The notes: generated by a model not told the origin, from the letters alone. A DNA stretch of 64,000 bases from Xanthomonas hortorum pv. pelargonii (GCF_024499015.1 NZ_CP098604.1:2790001-2854000), one strand, 5' to 3'; numbered from the stretch's first letter, positions 1-9,472 are shown. Translations and numbers: made by a program.

Positions 1-521
1 TGGCCAGCCACGCACAACGCAGCGGCGACGATAGTCTGACCGCGCGCGCGCTTGAGGCGATCAAGCCGGCACTGGTACATGAAACGCCGGTACTTGCCGA
101 CCTTCGCGCGATTGTCGAAGCCCAACATCTTGCGCTGACGGGCGACCGTGCGGCGGCTATTGCGCACCTGTCAGTCGGTGACGACACGCTCGTCCAGACC
201 CGCGTTGCGCTGTATGCGCTGCTGACCGACAGCGGACGGCATGCCGAAGCGCTGCAACAAGCACGTTGGCTATCCCTGCGCCGAGGTCGCGCTTACATCG
301 AGGCGAACGCGTCACAAACGCTGCAGCCGCTCAATGTGGCCGATGCGCGGCTGGCACAGCTATGGATGGCCGAGTCGTTGCATGCACTCGGCCGCACCCA
401 CGAGGCACGCGAACAGGCGCAGGCATTTGTACGTGCGTGGCCTGTGTCGCGTCTGCCCGCTTACCTGCGCACCAGGGTAGAACGGATGCTCTCCGATTCG
501 AAGGCAAAGATCACGGTGTGA
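1..521 (+). CDS. C-terminal part of a TPR-like protein, probably the cyclase partner of the RiPP locus (truncated by window edge)
   Basis: The reading frame is already open at base 3 and ends with TGA at 519-521, so only about 172 C-terminal residues are visible. They are helical, Ala/Leu/Arg-rich and repeat-like (for example ALQQARWLSLRRGRAYIE and LWMAESLHALGRTHEA), as in TPR segments. The start and any catalytic domain lie outside the window. In Xanthomonas and Lysobacter, the precursor and dehydrogenase seen next door accompany a 'putative peptide modification system cyclase' with a TPR C-terminus. That assignment is inferred from context and not seen directly. The end overlaps the convergent precursor gene by 61 nt. 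Confidence 0.55.
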   Translation, partial: ASHAQRSGDDSLTARALEAIKPALVHETPVLADLRAIVEAQHLALTGDRAAAIAHLSVGDDTLVQTRVALYALLTDSGRHAEALQQARWLSLRRGRAYIEANASQTLQPLNVADARLAQLWMAESLHALGRTHEAREQAQAFVRAWPVSRLPAYLRTRVERMLSDSKAKITV

Positions 522-799
522 TTGGCGTTCTGGGTCAGGTAGCTATGCAACTCGGCGCGGGCCAGCGCAATCTCTTCCTTCGAGGCGAGCTGATTGGTGG
601 TCATGCAGAAGTATGGCTCTCCCACGCTGGGCACGCTGTCGTCGGCGTTCGCGCCGGCTGCGCCAATCCGGGCAAGCGCTTGAGCCGGATTACATTGAAA
701 GCATTCGCGGAAGTCGTCGTCGCTGGACAGCAGCTCCAGCAGCTTGTCGGCAATGGATGCATCGAGCGGAGGATGTGCGTTGTCGGCTGAGTCGGTCAT
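461..799 (-). CDS. NHLP-like RiPP precursor peptide (putative modified peptide)
   Basis: This encodes 112 residues from the ATG at 799-797. The open frame continues upstream to 1021, but residues before this Met are low-complexity and do not fit the family. The N-terminal half has the nitrile-hydratase-leader-like pattern: acidic helix LLELLSSDDDFRECF (about 21-34), then NPAQALARIG (37-46). The C-terminal part has cysteines at 33, 36 and 65 and a polar Asn/Ser/Thr-rich segment that could be the modified core. No double-Gly cleavage site is obvious. The dehydrogenase gene diverges 93 bp away and the TPR protein converges on it. Members of this family are annotated as putative modified peptides without a known product. 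The Shine-Dalgarno sequence is weak, so the start is moderately certain. Confidence 0.7.
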   Translation of the reverse strand: MTDSADNAHPPLDASIADKLLELLSSDDDFRECFQCNPAQALARIGAAGANADDSVPSVGEPYFCMTTNQLASKEEIALARAELHSYLTQNANHTVIFAFESESIRSTLVRR

Positions 800-892
800 G
801 GTCTTGCCTGCAGAATGAGGGAGTGTGGTGCGTGGTGTGACAGGAGAGCTGACACAATATCGACCATGCTCATGCGTCCTTGAGATGTTCCT

Positions 893-2101
893 ATGCAGAT
901 CCGTCGCTGTGCCACGCTGTTCTTCGAACTTCGCAACGATGCGGTGTTCGATCTTGCTCACTTGCTTGCTGGCGGCGATGGGCTGCGTCGTCGCGCACGA
1001 TGGCTGGCACTGGCGCCGCATCTCGATGCAGAAGTGGAGGTCGGCACAGCCGAGCGCGAGTGGTTGAGCGAGTTGAGCCCGACGCGCTGGCGATCAATCG
1101 ATCAGACGCAGCCACCACCGGCCTGGCTCGATGGGTTGATCGAGCAGGGGCTTGTGATCAGCGATCAACCGGAGCATGCAGCGCATCGCAACAATGACGA
1201 GCGGGTGCAGCAGCAGCGCTGGTGGCCATTGGCTGCGTTGTGGCACCGCTTCGCGCGTTGGAAAGGCGAGGACAGCGTGGCGACGATGGAGGCGCAAGGT
1301 CTGACGACTGCAGAAGGCATGGTGGAGCGCCTGGGTGCGCCGCCGGCAGAAGTCGTTAGCCGCGGCGAAGGAGGCGCCGAGGCCCGAATAGCGTTGCCGC
1401 GCGCAACGCCGGGTACGTTCGATCAACTGCTGGCGCGGCGCGTGACCTGCCGCAATTTCGATACGCAGCGCCCTCTATCAAGCGAATTATTGGCCCAGAT
1501 GCTCGAACGCAGCGTCATGGCGAGCGCGCGGATCGAGGTCGGGCACGACACCGCATTCTTGAAGAAGCCAGTGCCATCGGGAGGCAGCCTGCATCCCACC
1601 GAAACCTATCTGCTGGTGCAGCGGGTCGAGGATATGGCCAGCGGCCTTTATCACTACCGCCCGCTCGACCATGCGTTGCACCCCTTGCCATCGCCTGCAC
1701 AGCCGCTCGCGGACTTCGCACGCAAGGCAGTGTCGGGGCAGCACTGGTTTGCCGATGCGCCGGTGCTGTTGATTCTGGCGCCGCGGTTTTTACGTAGCTT
1801 CTGGAAATATCGGAACCATGCCAAGGCTTACCGCGCAATGATTCTGGACGTGGGCCATATTGCACAGACGCTCTATTTGAGCGCGACCGATTTGGGGCTG
1901 GGAGCGTTTGTCACCTCGGCAATCAACGAGGTGGATATCGAACACGCGCTAGGCCTGGATGGCCTGCAGGATGGCCCGTTGGCCATCTGCGGCTTCGGTT
2001 GGCGTGCCGAGGAAATGAGGAATACGGAGCTGGATCCTGGTGGCGCAGTGTGGTCGATCGATCTTGATCGAGAGGCTTCCAGAGAGATCGGGCAACAGTA
2101 G
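893..2101 (+). CDS. SagB-type nitroreductase-fold dehydrogenase (putative peptide maturation dehydrogenase)
   Basis: This is a 402-residue protein with a C-terminal FMN-dependent nitroreductase/SagB-like domain from about residue 170. It carries the family pattern RVTCRNFDTQRPLS, then PSGGSLHPTETYL, then LYHYRPLDHALHPL. In azole/thiazole RiPP systems, SagB-type enzymes oxidise azolines to azoles. Xanthomonadaceae carry this distinct subfamily beside NHLP-like precursors and TPR cyclases. The N-terminal 170 residues are specific to the subfamily and may bind the precursor (inference). The ATG at 893 has a GAG 8 nt upstream. The divergent 93-bp gap with the precursor gene probably holds both promoters. 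Confidence 0.8.
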   Translation: MQIRRCATLFFELRNDAVFDLAHLLAGGDGLRRRARWLALAPHLDAEVEVGTAEREWLSELSPTRWRSIDQTQPPPAWLDGLIEQGLVISDQPEHAAHRNNDERVQQQRWWPLAALWHRFARWKGEDSVATMEAQGLTTAEGMVERLGAPPAEVVSRGEGGAEARIALPRATPGTFDQLLARRVTCRNFDTQRPLSSELLAQMLERSVMASARIEVGHDTAFLKKPVPSGGSLHPTETYLLVQRVEDMASGLYHYRPLDHALHPLPSPAQPLADFARKAVSGQHWFADAPVLLILAPRFLRSFWKYRNHAKAYRAMILDVGHIAQTLYLSATDLGLGAFVTSAINEVDIEHALGLDGLQDGPLAICGFGWRAEEMRNTELDPGGAVWSIDLDREASREIGQQ

Positions 2102-2152
2102 CGAGCAAGCATCGGGCCTCGACACATCTATCGTGCGTTGAGGCGATTTTAT

Positions 2153-2180
2153 GCGTGCTGCGTGCTGCGTGCTGCGTGCT
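2153..2180. repeat. Four tandem copies of heptamer GCGTGCT
   Basis: Four perfect 7-bp units lie in the 173-bp gap between the dehydrogenase and the convergent S9 peptidase. No function is evident. Slippage-prone heptamers in Xanthomonas are often used as strain markers. Confidence 0.8.
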
Positions 2181-2274
2181 TCGAACGCCGGAGGTGCATG
2201 CGTCAGCGCTCGCCTTTGCAGGCGAGCGCAGTAGCAGGTGCCATCACTGTAAAGCGAGCGACCCCTTTGGCCGA

Positions 2275-4359
2275 TTACCGCCGAATCGCCTGCGTATGCG
2301 TCTTCAACGCATCGCTCAAGCCTTGCACCTTGTCGGCGCCTTCCGGGACGGTGATGCTGGAGCCGGTCAGGTCTTCGCCGATGGGTTGCACGCGGCCGCC
2401 CAGGCATTGGCCCAGGAAGCTTTCGGTCACTGCGTTGAAGGCCTTGCTGTTTTCCGGGCGCCGGAAGCCGTGGCCTTCGTCCGGGAACAGCACGTAGGTC
2501 ACCGGAATGTTCTTGGCCTTCATCGCGTTGACGATCTGGTCGCTCTCGGCCTGTTTGACGCGCGGGTCGTTGGCGCCCTGGCCGATCAACAACGGCTTGC
2601 TGATCTTGTCGACATGCGTGAGCGGTGAGCGATCGGTCAGCCATTGCCTGCCGGCGGCGGTGGCCGGGTCGCCCATGCGCTTGGTCGCCTGCTTGTAGAA
2701 GCTGGCCCAGTACGGCGGGATGGTGGCGAGCAAGGTGTTGAGGTTGGCCGGGCCGACGATGTCCACGCCGCACTTGAACGCGTCCGGGGTGAAGGTCATG
2801 CCGGCCAGCGTGGCGTAGCCGCCGTAGCTGCCGCCCATGATGGCGACCTCGTTGGGGGTGGTCACGCCCTGTTTGACTGCCCACTGCGCCGCGTCGAGCA
2901 GGTCGTCGTGCATCTTGCCGCCCCACTCGCCGTTGCCGGCATTGGTGAACGCCTTGCCGAAGCCGGTGGAGCCGCGGAAATTGACCGCCAGCACCGCATA
3001 GCCGCGATTGGCCAACCATTGCTCGTACGGTCCGTAGCCGTAGCTATCGCGCGCCCACGGGCCGCCATGCACGAACAGCACCAGCGGCACCGGTTTATCC
3101 GCTTTGCCGTCGTGGTTGGCGTCGGCCTCGGCGGGCAGGGTGAGATAGCTGACCAGCTTGAGGCCGTCGCGCGAGGTCAGTTCCTGTGGCCACATCGGCA
3201 CCAGCGGTTTGCCATCCAGCGCAGGTCGGGCGGAGAACAGCTTGGTCAGCTTGCCGCCATCGGCGCGATCGTAGCGGTAGTAGGTGAGCGGTGTTTCCGC
3301 TGCCGAATACGCCACGATCCAGGTGCGGTCATCGAGCGTGCGTGATGCGATGCTGGCATCGCCTGCGCCAAGTGATTTGAGTTTCTGCAGATCGGCGGCG
3401 ATGCCGGTATCCAAGGCCTTCCACTCTTCGCGCAGGTAGTCGGTGGACACCGCCTGCACTACGCCGGTTCTGGGGTCGTTCAAGGTGGTGCCGACATCGG
3501 CGCGCGGGTTTTCGAACAGCAGCGTGCGTGCATTGCTGGCGGTGTCGATCGCATACAGCGCCGAGGTGTCGCGGTGGCGCGAATCCTGCATGTACAGCGT
3601 CTTGCCGTCGTCGGTAAGCCCCTCGGGCGCGGTATTGGTGACATCTTCGAACGGGATGCGGTCCACGCTCTTCCATGCCTTGCCGTCGGGCACCAGCAGT
3701 TCTCTGCCGGCATCGTCGGTGGCGCGGGTGGCGTAGCGCAGTCGGTAGTCGCCGTCGAGCAGATAGCTTTCCAGACTGTCGGTGTTCTTCTGCACCAGGG
3801 TGCGCTTGCCCGAGGCCAGGTCGACCCGGTATAGATCGTGCCACTTGGCGTCGCGGTCGTTCATGCCGACCATGATCGATTCGGCATGCTGCGCGCTGAC
3901 GCGGTACATCTCGGCCGTGGTCTTCTTGAACGGCGTGAGGTCCTTGCTGCTGCCATCGGTCAGATTGACCGAGAACAGATGGAAGTCTTCATCGCCGCCG
4001 TCATCGCGCAGATACAGCAGCGTATTGGGTTGATACGTCCAGAAATAATTGCGGATGCCGCGGGCGGTGTCCTTGGTGATTGCACGCGCCTGATCCGGCG
4101 CATCCACCGGCGCGACCCAGACATTGAGCACGCCCTCCAGCGGTGCCACCCAGCTGAGGTATTTGCCACCCGGGCTGATGGTCACGTTGGCGCGCTCGGG
4201 ATTGCCGAACAGCGCATCGCGGGTGATCAGTTCCGGCGGTGCTGCCGGCGCTGTCGCGGTTGCTGCGGGCGGTGCGGCCTGATCGGTCGTGGACGCGGTT
4301 TTGTCGCTGCAGGCAGCCAGCGCCAGCACGATGCTGGAAACAAGAAGCAGGCGTTGCAT
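2275..4359 (-). CDS. S9 family (prolyl oligopeptidase-like) lipoprotein peptidase
   Basis: This is a 694-residue serine peptidase. The N-terminus is a lipoprotein signal peptide ending in the lipobox LAAC (Cys17), so the enzyme is probably anchored in the envelope. A long N-terminal beta-propeller-type region precedes the alpha/beta-hydrolase domain. The catalytic triad is readable: Ser511 in GGSYGG, Asp598 in GANDPR and His630 in DEGHGF. Such enzymes cleave dipeptides or short peptides. The start lies inside the apparent 3' end of the MCC-alpha frame. The ATG at 4359 has the signal peptide directly after it and an upstream GGAG, so it is preferred. Confidence 0.9.
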   Translation of the reverse strand: MQRLLLVSSIVLALAACSDKTASTTDQAAPPAATATAPAAPPELITRDALFGNPERANVTISPGGKYLSWVAPLEGVLNVWVAPVDAPDQARAITKDTARGIRNYFWTYQPNTLLYLRDDGGDEDFHLFSVNLTDGSSKDLTPFKKTTAEMYRVSAQHAESIMVGMNDRDAKWHDLYRVDLASGKRTLVQKNTDSLESYLLDGDYRLRYATRATDDAGRELLVPDGKAWKSVDRIPFEDVTNTAPEGLTDDGKTLYMQDSRHRDTSALYAIDTASNARTLLFENPRADVGTTLNDPRTGVVQAVSTDYLREEWKALDTGIAADLQKLKSLGAGDASIASRTLDDRTWIVAYSAAETPLTYYRYDRADGGKLTKLFSARPALDGKPLVPMWPQELTSRDGLKLVSYLTLPAEADANHDGKADKPVPLVLFVHGGPWARDSYGYGPYEQWLANRGYAVLAVNFRGSTGFGKAFTNAGNGEWGGKMHDDLLDAAQWAVKQGVTTPNEVAIMGGSYGGYATLAGMTFTPDAFKCGVDIVGPANLNTLLATIPPYWASFYKQATKRMGDPATAAGRQWLTDRSPLTHVDKISKPLLIGQGANDPRVKQAESDQIVNAMKAKNIPVTYVLFPDEGHGFRRPENSKAFNAVTESFLGQCLGGRVQPIGEDLTGSSITVPEGADKVQGLSDALKTHTQAIRR

Positions 4360-6494
4360 GAAAGCCTCCGGTGAGAATCGCGGCCACGCCGGCCGCTTTT
4401 CCTAACGCTAGGCGCAATGCCCGCGCACACGAGCGTGCCGTTGGTCACCCTTTGGTGCGGCGCTACGCAGACGCGGACGGACACAAATTCCACTAGCGCG
4501 ACGCCATCGGCGACCAGATCGCCTTCTGCGACCAGATACGCCTGCACGGTGCCATCGCCGGGGGCGTGCAGGGTGTGTTCCATCTTCATCGCTTCGAGCA
4601 CCACCAGGGCTTGCCCGCGCGTGACCGGCTGGCCGACCGCGGCAACCAGCGACACGATGCGGCCCGGCATCGGTGCGGTCAGGCCGCCGGTTTCATGCGC
4701 GGGTTGATCTGCCTCGACCAATGCGTCGTGGTGGCGGAAGACCGCACGGTCTTCAGCGCCGATCAGGGTCAGCGTGCTGCCGTCGCGCAGCACCTGTGCG
4801 CGCCATTGCCGTCCATCCATCTCCACGCGTAGCGCGGTGCCCTGCGTTTGGTAGCGCAGTGCGTGCGTGTTGCCCAGGCAAGTGACCTGCCAAGCATCGG
4901 CCAGCCGACGCACGCCTAGCTGGCGCCGCTCGCCTGCGGCCTCCAGCGTGATGGCCTGGGCCGCATGCGCGCCGATACGCCATCCATCGGTGTTTCCCCA
5001 TGGCGAGAACGGGTCGGCCGGATCGGGCGTGGCGTTGGGTACCGCCTCGGCCATCAGCACGGCAGCCAGGCACCACCACGCACTGTCTGGCGCATGCGCT
5101 TGCGGAAACAGGGCCGCATGCTCGCGTTCGATCAATGCGGTGTCCAGATCGGCCGAGGCAAACGCCTTGGTACCGATCAGACGCGACAGAAATGCACTAT
5201 TGGTCGTGACGCCGACCGCGTGGCACTGCGCAAGCGCCTGACGCATGCGTGCAAGCGCAGCGGGGCGATCCACATCCCACACGATCAGTTTGGCGATCAT
5301 CGGGTCGTAATACGGGCTGATGGTGTCGCCTTGCTCCACACCCGCATCGATGCGCACATGCGCACTGGATGCAGGCAGCTGCAGCTGCCGCAGCGTGCCG
5401 GTCGAAGGCAGAAAGCCGCGCTCGGCATCCTCTGCATACAGGCGCGCTTCCAGCGCATGTCCGTGGATTCGCAATTCGTGCTGACGCTGCGGCAACGGCT
5501 CGCCGGCAGCCACACGCAGCTGCCACTCGACCAGATCGGTACCGGTAATCAACTCGGTCACCGGGTGCTCGACCTGCAGCCGGGTGTTCATTTCCATGAA
5601 ATAGAAATCGCCATCCGGGCCTGCAATGAACTCCACCGTACCCGCACCGACATAGCCCACGGCGCGTGCGGCGTCCACGGCGGCCTTGCCCATCGCTGCA
5701 CGGCGTTGTTCGCTCATGCCGGGGGCGGGCGCTTCTTCCAGCACCTTTTGATGGCGGCGCTGCACCGAGCAGTCGCGTTCGAACAGATACACCACCTCGC
5801 CCTGCGTATCGCCAAACACCTGGATCTCGATATGCCGTGGTCGTTCAACATACTTTTCCACCAGCACCTGCGCATTGCCGAACGCCGACTGGGCCTCGCG
5901 CTGGCAGCTGGCCAAGGCCTCTTCGAAGGCAGCGCTGGCATCCACGCGGCGCATGCCCTTGCCACCGCCGCCAGCACTGGCCTTGATCAAGACGGGATAG
6001 CCGATCGCATCGGCCTGCGCGCGCAGGAAAGCCGGCGCCTGTTCGTCGCCGTGGTAGCCCGGCGTCAACGGCACGCCGGCGCGTTGCATCAGCGCCTTGG
6101 CCGCACTCTTGTCGCCCATCGCGCGAATCGCGGCTGCGGGTGGGCCGATAAACACGATGCCGGCCTGCGCACAGGCATCGGCAAACGCCGCATTTTCCGA
6201 AAGAAACCCATAACCCGGATGGATCGCCTGCGCGCCGCTTGCGCGTGCGGCATCGAGAATGACCTCGCCGCGCAAATAACTCTGCTGCGCCGGTGCCGGA
6301 CCGATATGGATCGCTTCATCGGCCAGACGTACATGCCGTGCGTCGCGATCGGCATCCGAGTACACCGCCACCGTCGCGATGCCGAGCTTGCGACAGGTGG
6401 CAATGACCCGGCACGCGATCTCGCCGCGATTGGCGATCAGGATCTTGTCGAAGTACGGCTGTGTTGCTGTGGCGTTGGATTCGCGTTGGGTCAT
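4227..6494 (-). CDS. liuD: Methylcrotonoyl-CoA carboxylase biotin-containing alpha subunit, with an anomalous C-terminal extension
   Basis: This subunit carboxylates biotin with bicarbonate and ATP in leucine degradation. Residue order: biotin carboxylase domain (KILIANRGEIACRV near the N-terminus, ATP-grasp core with a glycine-rich KASAGGGGKGMR loop, EMNTRLQVEHPVTE), a linker, then a biotinyl domain with EAMKMEH. Lys637 is the biotin attachment site. The family normally ends soon after the biotinyl domain, here near residue 672 (VEFVS). The frame instead runs 83 more residues of Arg/Pro-rich sequence and overlaps the next gene by 133 nt in a different frame. A one-base indel at about 4466-4492 would bring a TAG at 4465-4463 into frame. 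The extension is therefore probably a frameshift product or a sequencing error. The gene lies 65 bp downstream of the beta subunit. Confidence 0.85.
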   Translation of the reverse strand: MTQRESNATATQPYFDKILIANRGEIACRVIATCRKLGIATVAVYSDADRDARHVRLADEAIHIGPAPAQQSYLRGEVILDAARASGAQAIHPGYGFLSENAAFADACAQAGIVFIGPPAAAIRAMGDKSAAKALMQRAGVPLTPGYHGDEQAPAFLRAQADAIGYPVLIKASAGGGGKGMRRVDASAAFEEALASCQREAQSAFGNAQVLVEKYVERPRHIEIQVFGDTQGEVVYLFERDCSVQRRHQKVLEEAPAPGMSEQRRAAMGKAAVDAARAVGYVGAGTVEFIAGPDGDFYFMEMNTRLQVEHPVTELITGTDLVEWQLRVAAGEPLPQRQHELRIHGHALEARLYAEDAERGFLPSTGTLRQLQLPASSAHVRIDAGVEQGDTISPYYDPMIAKLIVWDVDRPAALARMRQALAQCHAVGVTTNSAFLSRLIGTKAFASADLDTALIEREHAALFPQAHAPDSAWWCLAAVLMAEAVPNATPDPADPFSPWGNTDGWRIGAHAAQAITLEAAGERRQLGVRRLADAWQVTCLGNTHALRYQTQGTALRVEMDGRQWRAQVLRDGSTLTLIGAEDRAVFRHHDALVEADQPAHETGGLTAPMPGRIVSLVAAVGQPVTRGQALVVLEAMKMEHTLHAPGDGTVQAYLVAEGDLVADGVALVEFVSVRVCVAPHQRVTNGTLVCAGIAPSVRKSGRRGRDSHRRLSCNACFLFPASCWRWLPAATKPRPRPIRPHRPQQPRQRRQHRRN

Positions 6495-6559
6495 GACGAA
6501 GTTCTCTGCACGTCGCCATGGCGGCGGTATTGCGATAAAAAACGGTTCTGTTCACCAGC

Positions 6560-8170
6560 TCACATCCGAAACACGCCAAAGCGTGTCGTTTCGATCGGCG
6601 CATTCAACGCAGCCGACAGACCCAGCCCCAGCACACGCCGCGTATCGGCCGGGTCGATGATGCCGTCGTCCCACAAGCGCGCACTGGCGTAGTACGGATG
6701 CCCTTGCTGCTCGAACTGCGCCCGGATCGGCGCCTTGAACGCGTCCTCTTCTTCGCCCGACCACGCACCGCCCTTGGCTTCGATTCCGTCGCGGCGCACG
6801 GTGGCCAAGACGCTGGCGGCCTGCTCGCCGCCCATCACGCCGATGCGTGCATTCGGCCACATCCATAGAAAGTTCGGCGAGTATGCGCGGCCGCACATGC
6901 CGTAATTGCCGGCACCGAACGAGCCGCCGATCACCACGGTGAACTTGGGCACCTTGGCGCAGGCCACCGCCATCACCAGCTTGGCGCCGTCCTTGGCGAT
7001 GCCGCCGTGCTCGTATTTGCGCCCGACCATAAAGCCGGTGATGTTCTGCAAAAACACCAGCGGAATGCCGCGCTGCGTGCACAGCTCGATGAAGTGCGCG
7101 CCCTTGAGCGCAGACTCGGAAAACAGGATGCCGTTGTTGGCGATGATGCCCACCGGGTAGCCATGCAGATGCGCAAAGCCGGTGACCAGAGTGCTGCCAT
7201 AGCGCGGTTTGAATTCGTCCAGCTGCGAGTCGTCGACGATGCGTGCGATCACTTCGCGCACATCGAACGGCTTGCGTGTATCGGCAGGAATCACGCCATA
7301 CAGTTCGTCGGCGGCATGCCGCGGCGGCAGTGGTGCACGCAGTGCCAATGTTGCTGCCGGCTTGCGCCAATTGAGTTGCGCGATGATGGCGCGCACGCGC
7401 GCCAAGGCCTGCAGATCGTTGTCGGCAAAGTGATCGGCCACCCCGGAGATGCGCGTATGCACATCCGCACCGCCAAGTTCTTCGGCACTGACCTCTTCGC
7501 CGGTGGCGGCTTTCACCAGCGGTGGGCCGCCAAGAAAGATGGTGCCTTGCTCGCGCACGATCACCGTCTCATCGCTCATCGCCGGCACGTACGCACCGCC
7601 GGCGGTGCAGGAGCCCATCACGCAGGCGATCTGCGGAATGCCGTTGGCCGACAGATTGGCCTGGTTGTAAAAGATGCGCCCGAAGTGATCGCGGTCGGGA
7701 AACACTTCATCCTGCAGCGGCAGGAACGCGCCGCCGGAATCGACCAGGTAGATGCACGGCAAGCGATTCTGCTGCGCGATTTCCTGCGCGCGCAGATGCT
7801 TCTTCACCGTCATCGGATAATAGGTGCCACCCTTGACCGTGGCATCGTTGGCCACGATCACGCATTCCACCCCGGACACGCGCCCGATACCGGCCACCAC
7901 GCCGGCGCAGGGCACCTGATCGTCGTACATGCCGTGCGCGGCCAGCGGCGCGATTTCCAGCAAGGCGCTGCCCGGATCAAGCAAAGCATCGATGCGATCG
8001 CGCACCAGCAATTTGCCGCGGGCGGTGTGCTTGGCGCGAGCGGCTTCGCTGCCGCCCAATGCAGTCTGCGCCAGCGTGCGGCGCAGATCCTCGATCACTG
8101 CGCGCAGTGCGGCAGCGTTGTGTTGGAAGCTCTCGCTACTGATCTGCAGCTGGCTGGTGATCACACTCAT
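6560..8170 (-). CDS. liuB: Methylcrotonoyl-CoA carboxylase beta subunit (carboxyltransferase)
   Basis: This 536-residue carboxyltransferase moves CO2 from biotin to 3-methylcrotonyl-CoA, giving 3-methylglutaconyl-CoA. Motifs typical of MCC-beta are visible: [17 protein letters not shown], the oxyanion region [36 protein letters not shown], and the C-terminal [20 protein letters not shown] and [15 protein letters not shown]. The length is normal for the family. It starts 10 bp after the acyl-CoA dehydrogenase stop, in one operon with it. The absence of methylglutaconyl-CoA hydratase and HMG-CoA lyase genes here means the last steps are encoded elsewhere. Confidence 0.95.
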   Translation of the reverse strand: MSVITSQLQISSESFQHNAAALRAVIEDLRRTLAQTALGGSEAARAKHTARGKLLVRDRIDALLDPGSALLEIAPLAAHGMYDDQVPCAGVVAGIGRVSGVECVIVANDATVKGGTYYPMTVKKHLRAQEIAQQNRLPCIYLVDSGGAFLPLQDEVFPDRDHFGRIFYNQANLSANGIPQIACVMGSCTAGGAYVPAMSDETVIVREQGTIFLGGPPLVKAATGEEVSAEELGGADVHTRISGVADHFADNDLQALARVRAIIAQLNWRKPAATLALRAPLPPRHAADELYGVIPADTRKPFDVREVIARIVDDSQLDEFKPRYGSTLVTGFAHLHGYPVGIIANNGILFSESALKGAHFIELCTQRGIPLVFLQNITGFMVGRKYEHGGIAKDGAKLVMAVACAKVPKFTVVIGGSFGAGNYGMCGRAYSPNFLWMWPNARIGVMGGEQAASVLATVRRDGIEAKGGAWSGEEEDAFKAPIRAQFEQQGHPYYASARLWDDGIIDPADTRRVLGLGLSAALNAPIETTRFGVFRM

Positions 8171-8180
8171 GATGGCTCCA

Positions 8181-9344
8181 TCAGGCGGTGCGTTCGAACA
8201 ACTCGCGGCCGATCAACATGCGTCGGATCTCCGAGGTGCCTGCACCAATCTCGTACAGCTTGGCATCGCGCCACAGGCGCCCGGTGGGGTAGTCGTTGAT
8301 GTAGCCGTTACCACCCAATACCTGGATCGCCTGGCCGGTGAGCCAGGTCGCTTTTTCGGCGGCGTAGAGAATCGCGCCGGCCGCGTCCTGGCGTGTGGTC
8401 TGCCCGGCATCGCAGGCGCGCGCCACCGCATACACGTACGCGCGGCAGGCGTTGAGCCCGACGTACATGTCGGCCAGCTTGGCCTGCATCAACTGGAAGG
8501 TGCCGATCGGCTCGCCGAACTGCTTGCGCTCGTGCACGTACGGCAGCACCACATCCATCGCGGCGGCCATCAATCCCAACGGGCCACCGGCCAACACCAC
8601 CCGTTCGAAATCCAATCCGGACATCAGTACGCGCACGCCACCGTTGAGCGTGCCCAGCACGTTCTCGGCCGGCACTTCGCAATCGGTGAACACCAATTCG
8701 CAGGTGTTGGAGCCGCGCATGCCGAGCTTGTCGAGCTTCTGCGCGGTGGAAAAGCCGGGCATGCCCTTTTCGACGATGAAGGCGGTGATGCCGCGTGCGC
8801 CGGCGGCCGGATCGGTCTTGGCGTACACCACCAGCACATCGGCGTCCGGGCCGTTGGTGATCCACATCTTGTTGCCGTTGAGCACAAAGCGGTCGCCGCG
8901 CGCGTCGGCACGCAGCTTCATCGACACCACGTCCGAGCCGGAGCCGGCCTCGCTCATCGCCAGCGCGCCAATATGCTCGCCGGTGCACAGCTTGGGCAGG
9001 TAGCGCTGCTTCTGCTCGGGCGTGGCGTTCTTGCGCAGCTGGTTGAGGCACAGGTTGGAGTGCGCGCCGTAGGACAGCCCGATCGCGCCGCCGGCCCGCG
9101 AGATTTCCTCCATCGCCACCACATGTGCCAGGTAGCCCATGCCGCTGCCGCCGTACTCTTCTTCCACGGTCAGCCCGAGCAGGCCCTGCTCGCCGAACAG
9201 GCGCCACAGCTGCGCGGGGAAGACATTGTCCTGATCGGCAGCGGCCGCAAGCGGGGCAATATGGTGGTTGGCGAAGGCCGCCACGCTTTCGCGCAGCAGA
9301 TCGATTTCTTCGCCAAGCGCGAAGTTCAAGGACGGCACGTGCAT
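8181..9344 (-). CDS. liuA: Isovaleryl-CoA dehydrogenase
   Basis: This 387-residue acyl-CoA dehydrogenase oxidises isovaleryl-CoA to 3-methylcrotonyl-CoA with FAD, passing electrons to ETF. Family signatures are complete: [71 protein letters not shown] and the C-terminal [19 protein letters not shown]. It is the first gene of the leucine-degradation operon and faces a TetR regulator 128 bp away across a candidate operator. Both the order ivd-MCCB-MCCA and the sequence support isovaleryl-CoA over other acyl-CoAs. Confidence 0.93.
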   Translation of the reverse strand: MHVPSLNFALGEEIDLLRESVAAFANHHIAPLAAAADQDNVFPAQLWRLFGEQGLLGLTVEEEYGGSGMGYLAHVVAMEEISRAGGAIGLSYGAHSNLCLNQLRKNATPEQKQRYLPKLCTGEHIGALAMSEAGSGSDVVSMKLRADARGDRFVLNGNKMWITNGPDADVLVVYAKTDPAAGARGITAFIVEKGMPGFSTAQKLDKLGMRGSNTCELVFTDCEVPAENVLGTLNGGVRVLMSGLDFERVVLAGGPLGLMAAAMDVVLPYVHERKQFGEPIGTFQLMQAKLADMYVGLNACRAYVYAVARACDAGQTTRQDAAGAILYAAEKATWLTGQAIQVLGGNGYINDYPTGRLWRDAKLYEIGAGTSEIRRMLIGRELFERTA

Positions 9345-9436
9345 GGAACGACTCCGCAGGGATCGGGATGTGCCGGGTGGGAGCGGGTAGGCCGCACGGC
9401 GTTTGTGCGCAGCCTAGCGGTCCGCAGTGAAAAAGT

Positions 9437-9458
9437 GAACTAAAATTCAACTATTGAA
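9437..9458. promoter_or_regulatory. Candidate TetR operator between liuA and tetR
   Basis: The perfect inverted repeat TTCAACTATTGAA lies at 9446-9458, with an overlapping TGAA...TTCA pair at 9437-9449. The site is AT-rich in an otherwise GC-rich region, 15 bp before the tetR ATG and about 100 bp upstream of liuA. That is where an autorepressing TetR protein would bind. Binding is inferred. Confidence 0.5.
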
Positions 9459-9472
9459 CCCAGAATCACACC

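Noticed and set aside
800-1021. Upstream extension of the RiPP precursor frame
   Set aside because: It covers the dehydrogenase start and promoter gap, and reads as low-complexity Arg/Ser-rich sequence without family similarity.
4965-6692. 575-residue plus-strand frame over the MCC-alpha gene
   Set aside because: It is antisense to a strongly conserved biotin carboxylase and shows no domain.
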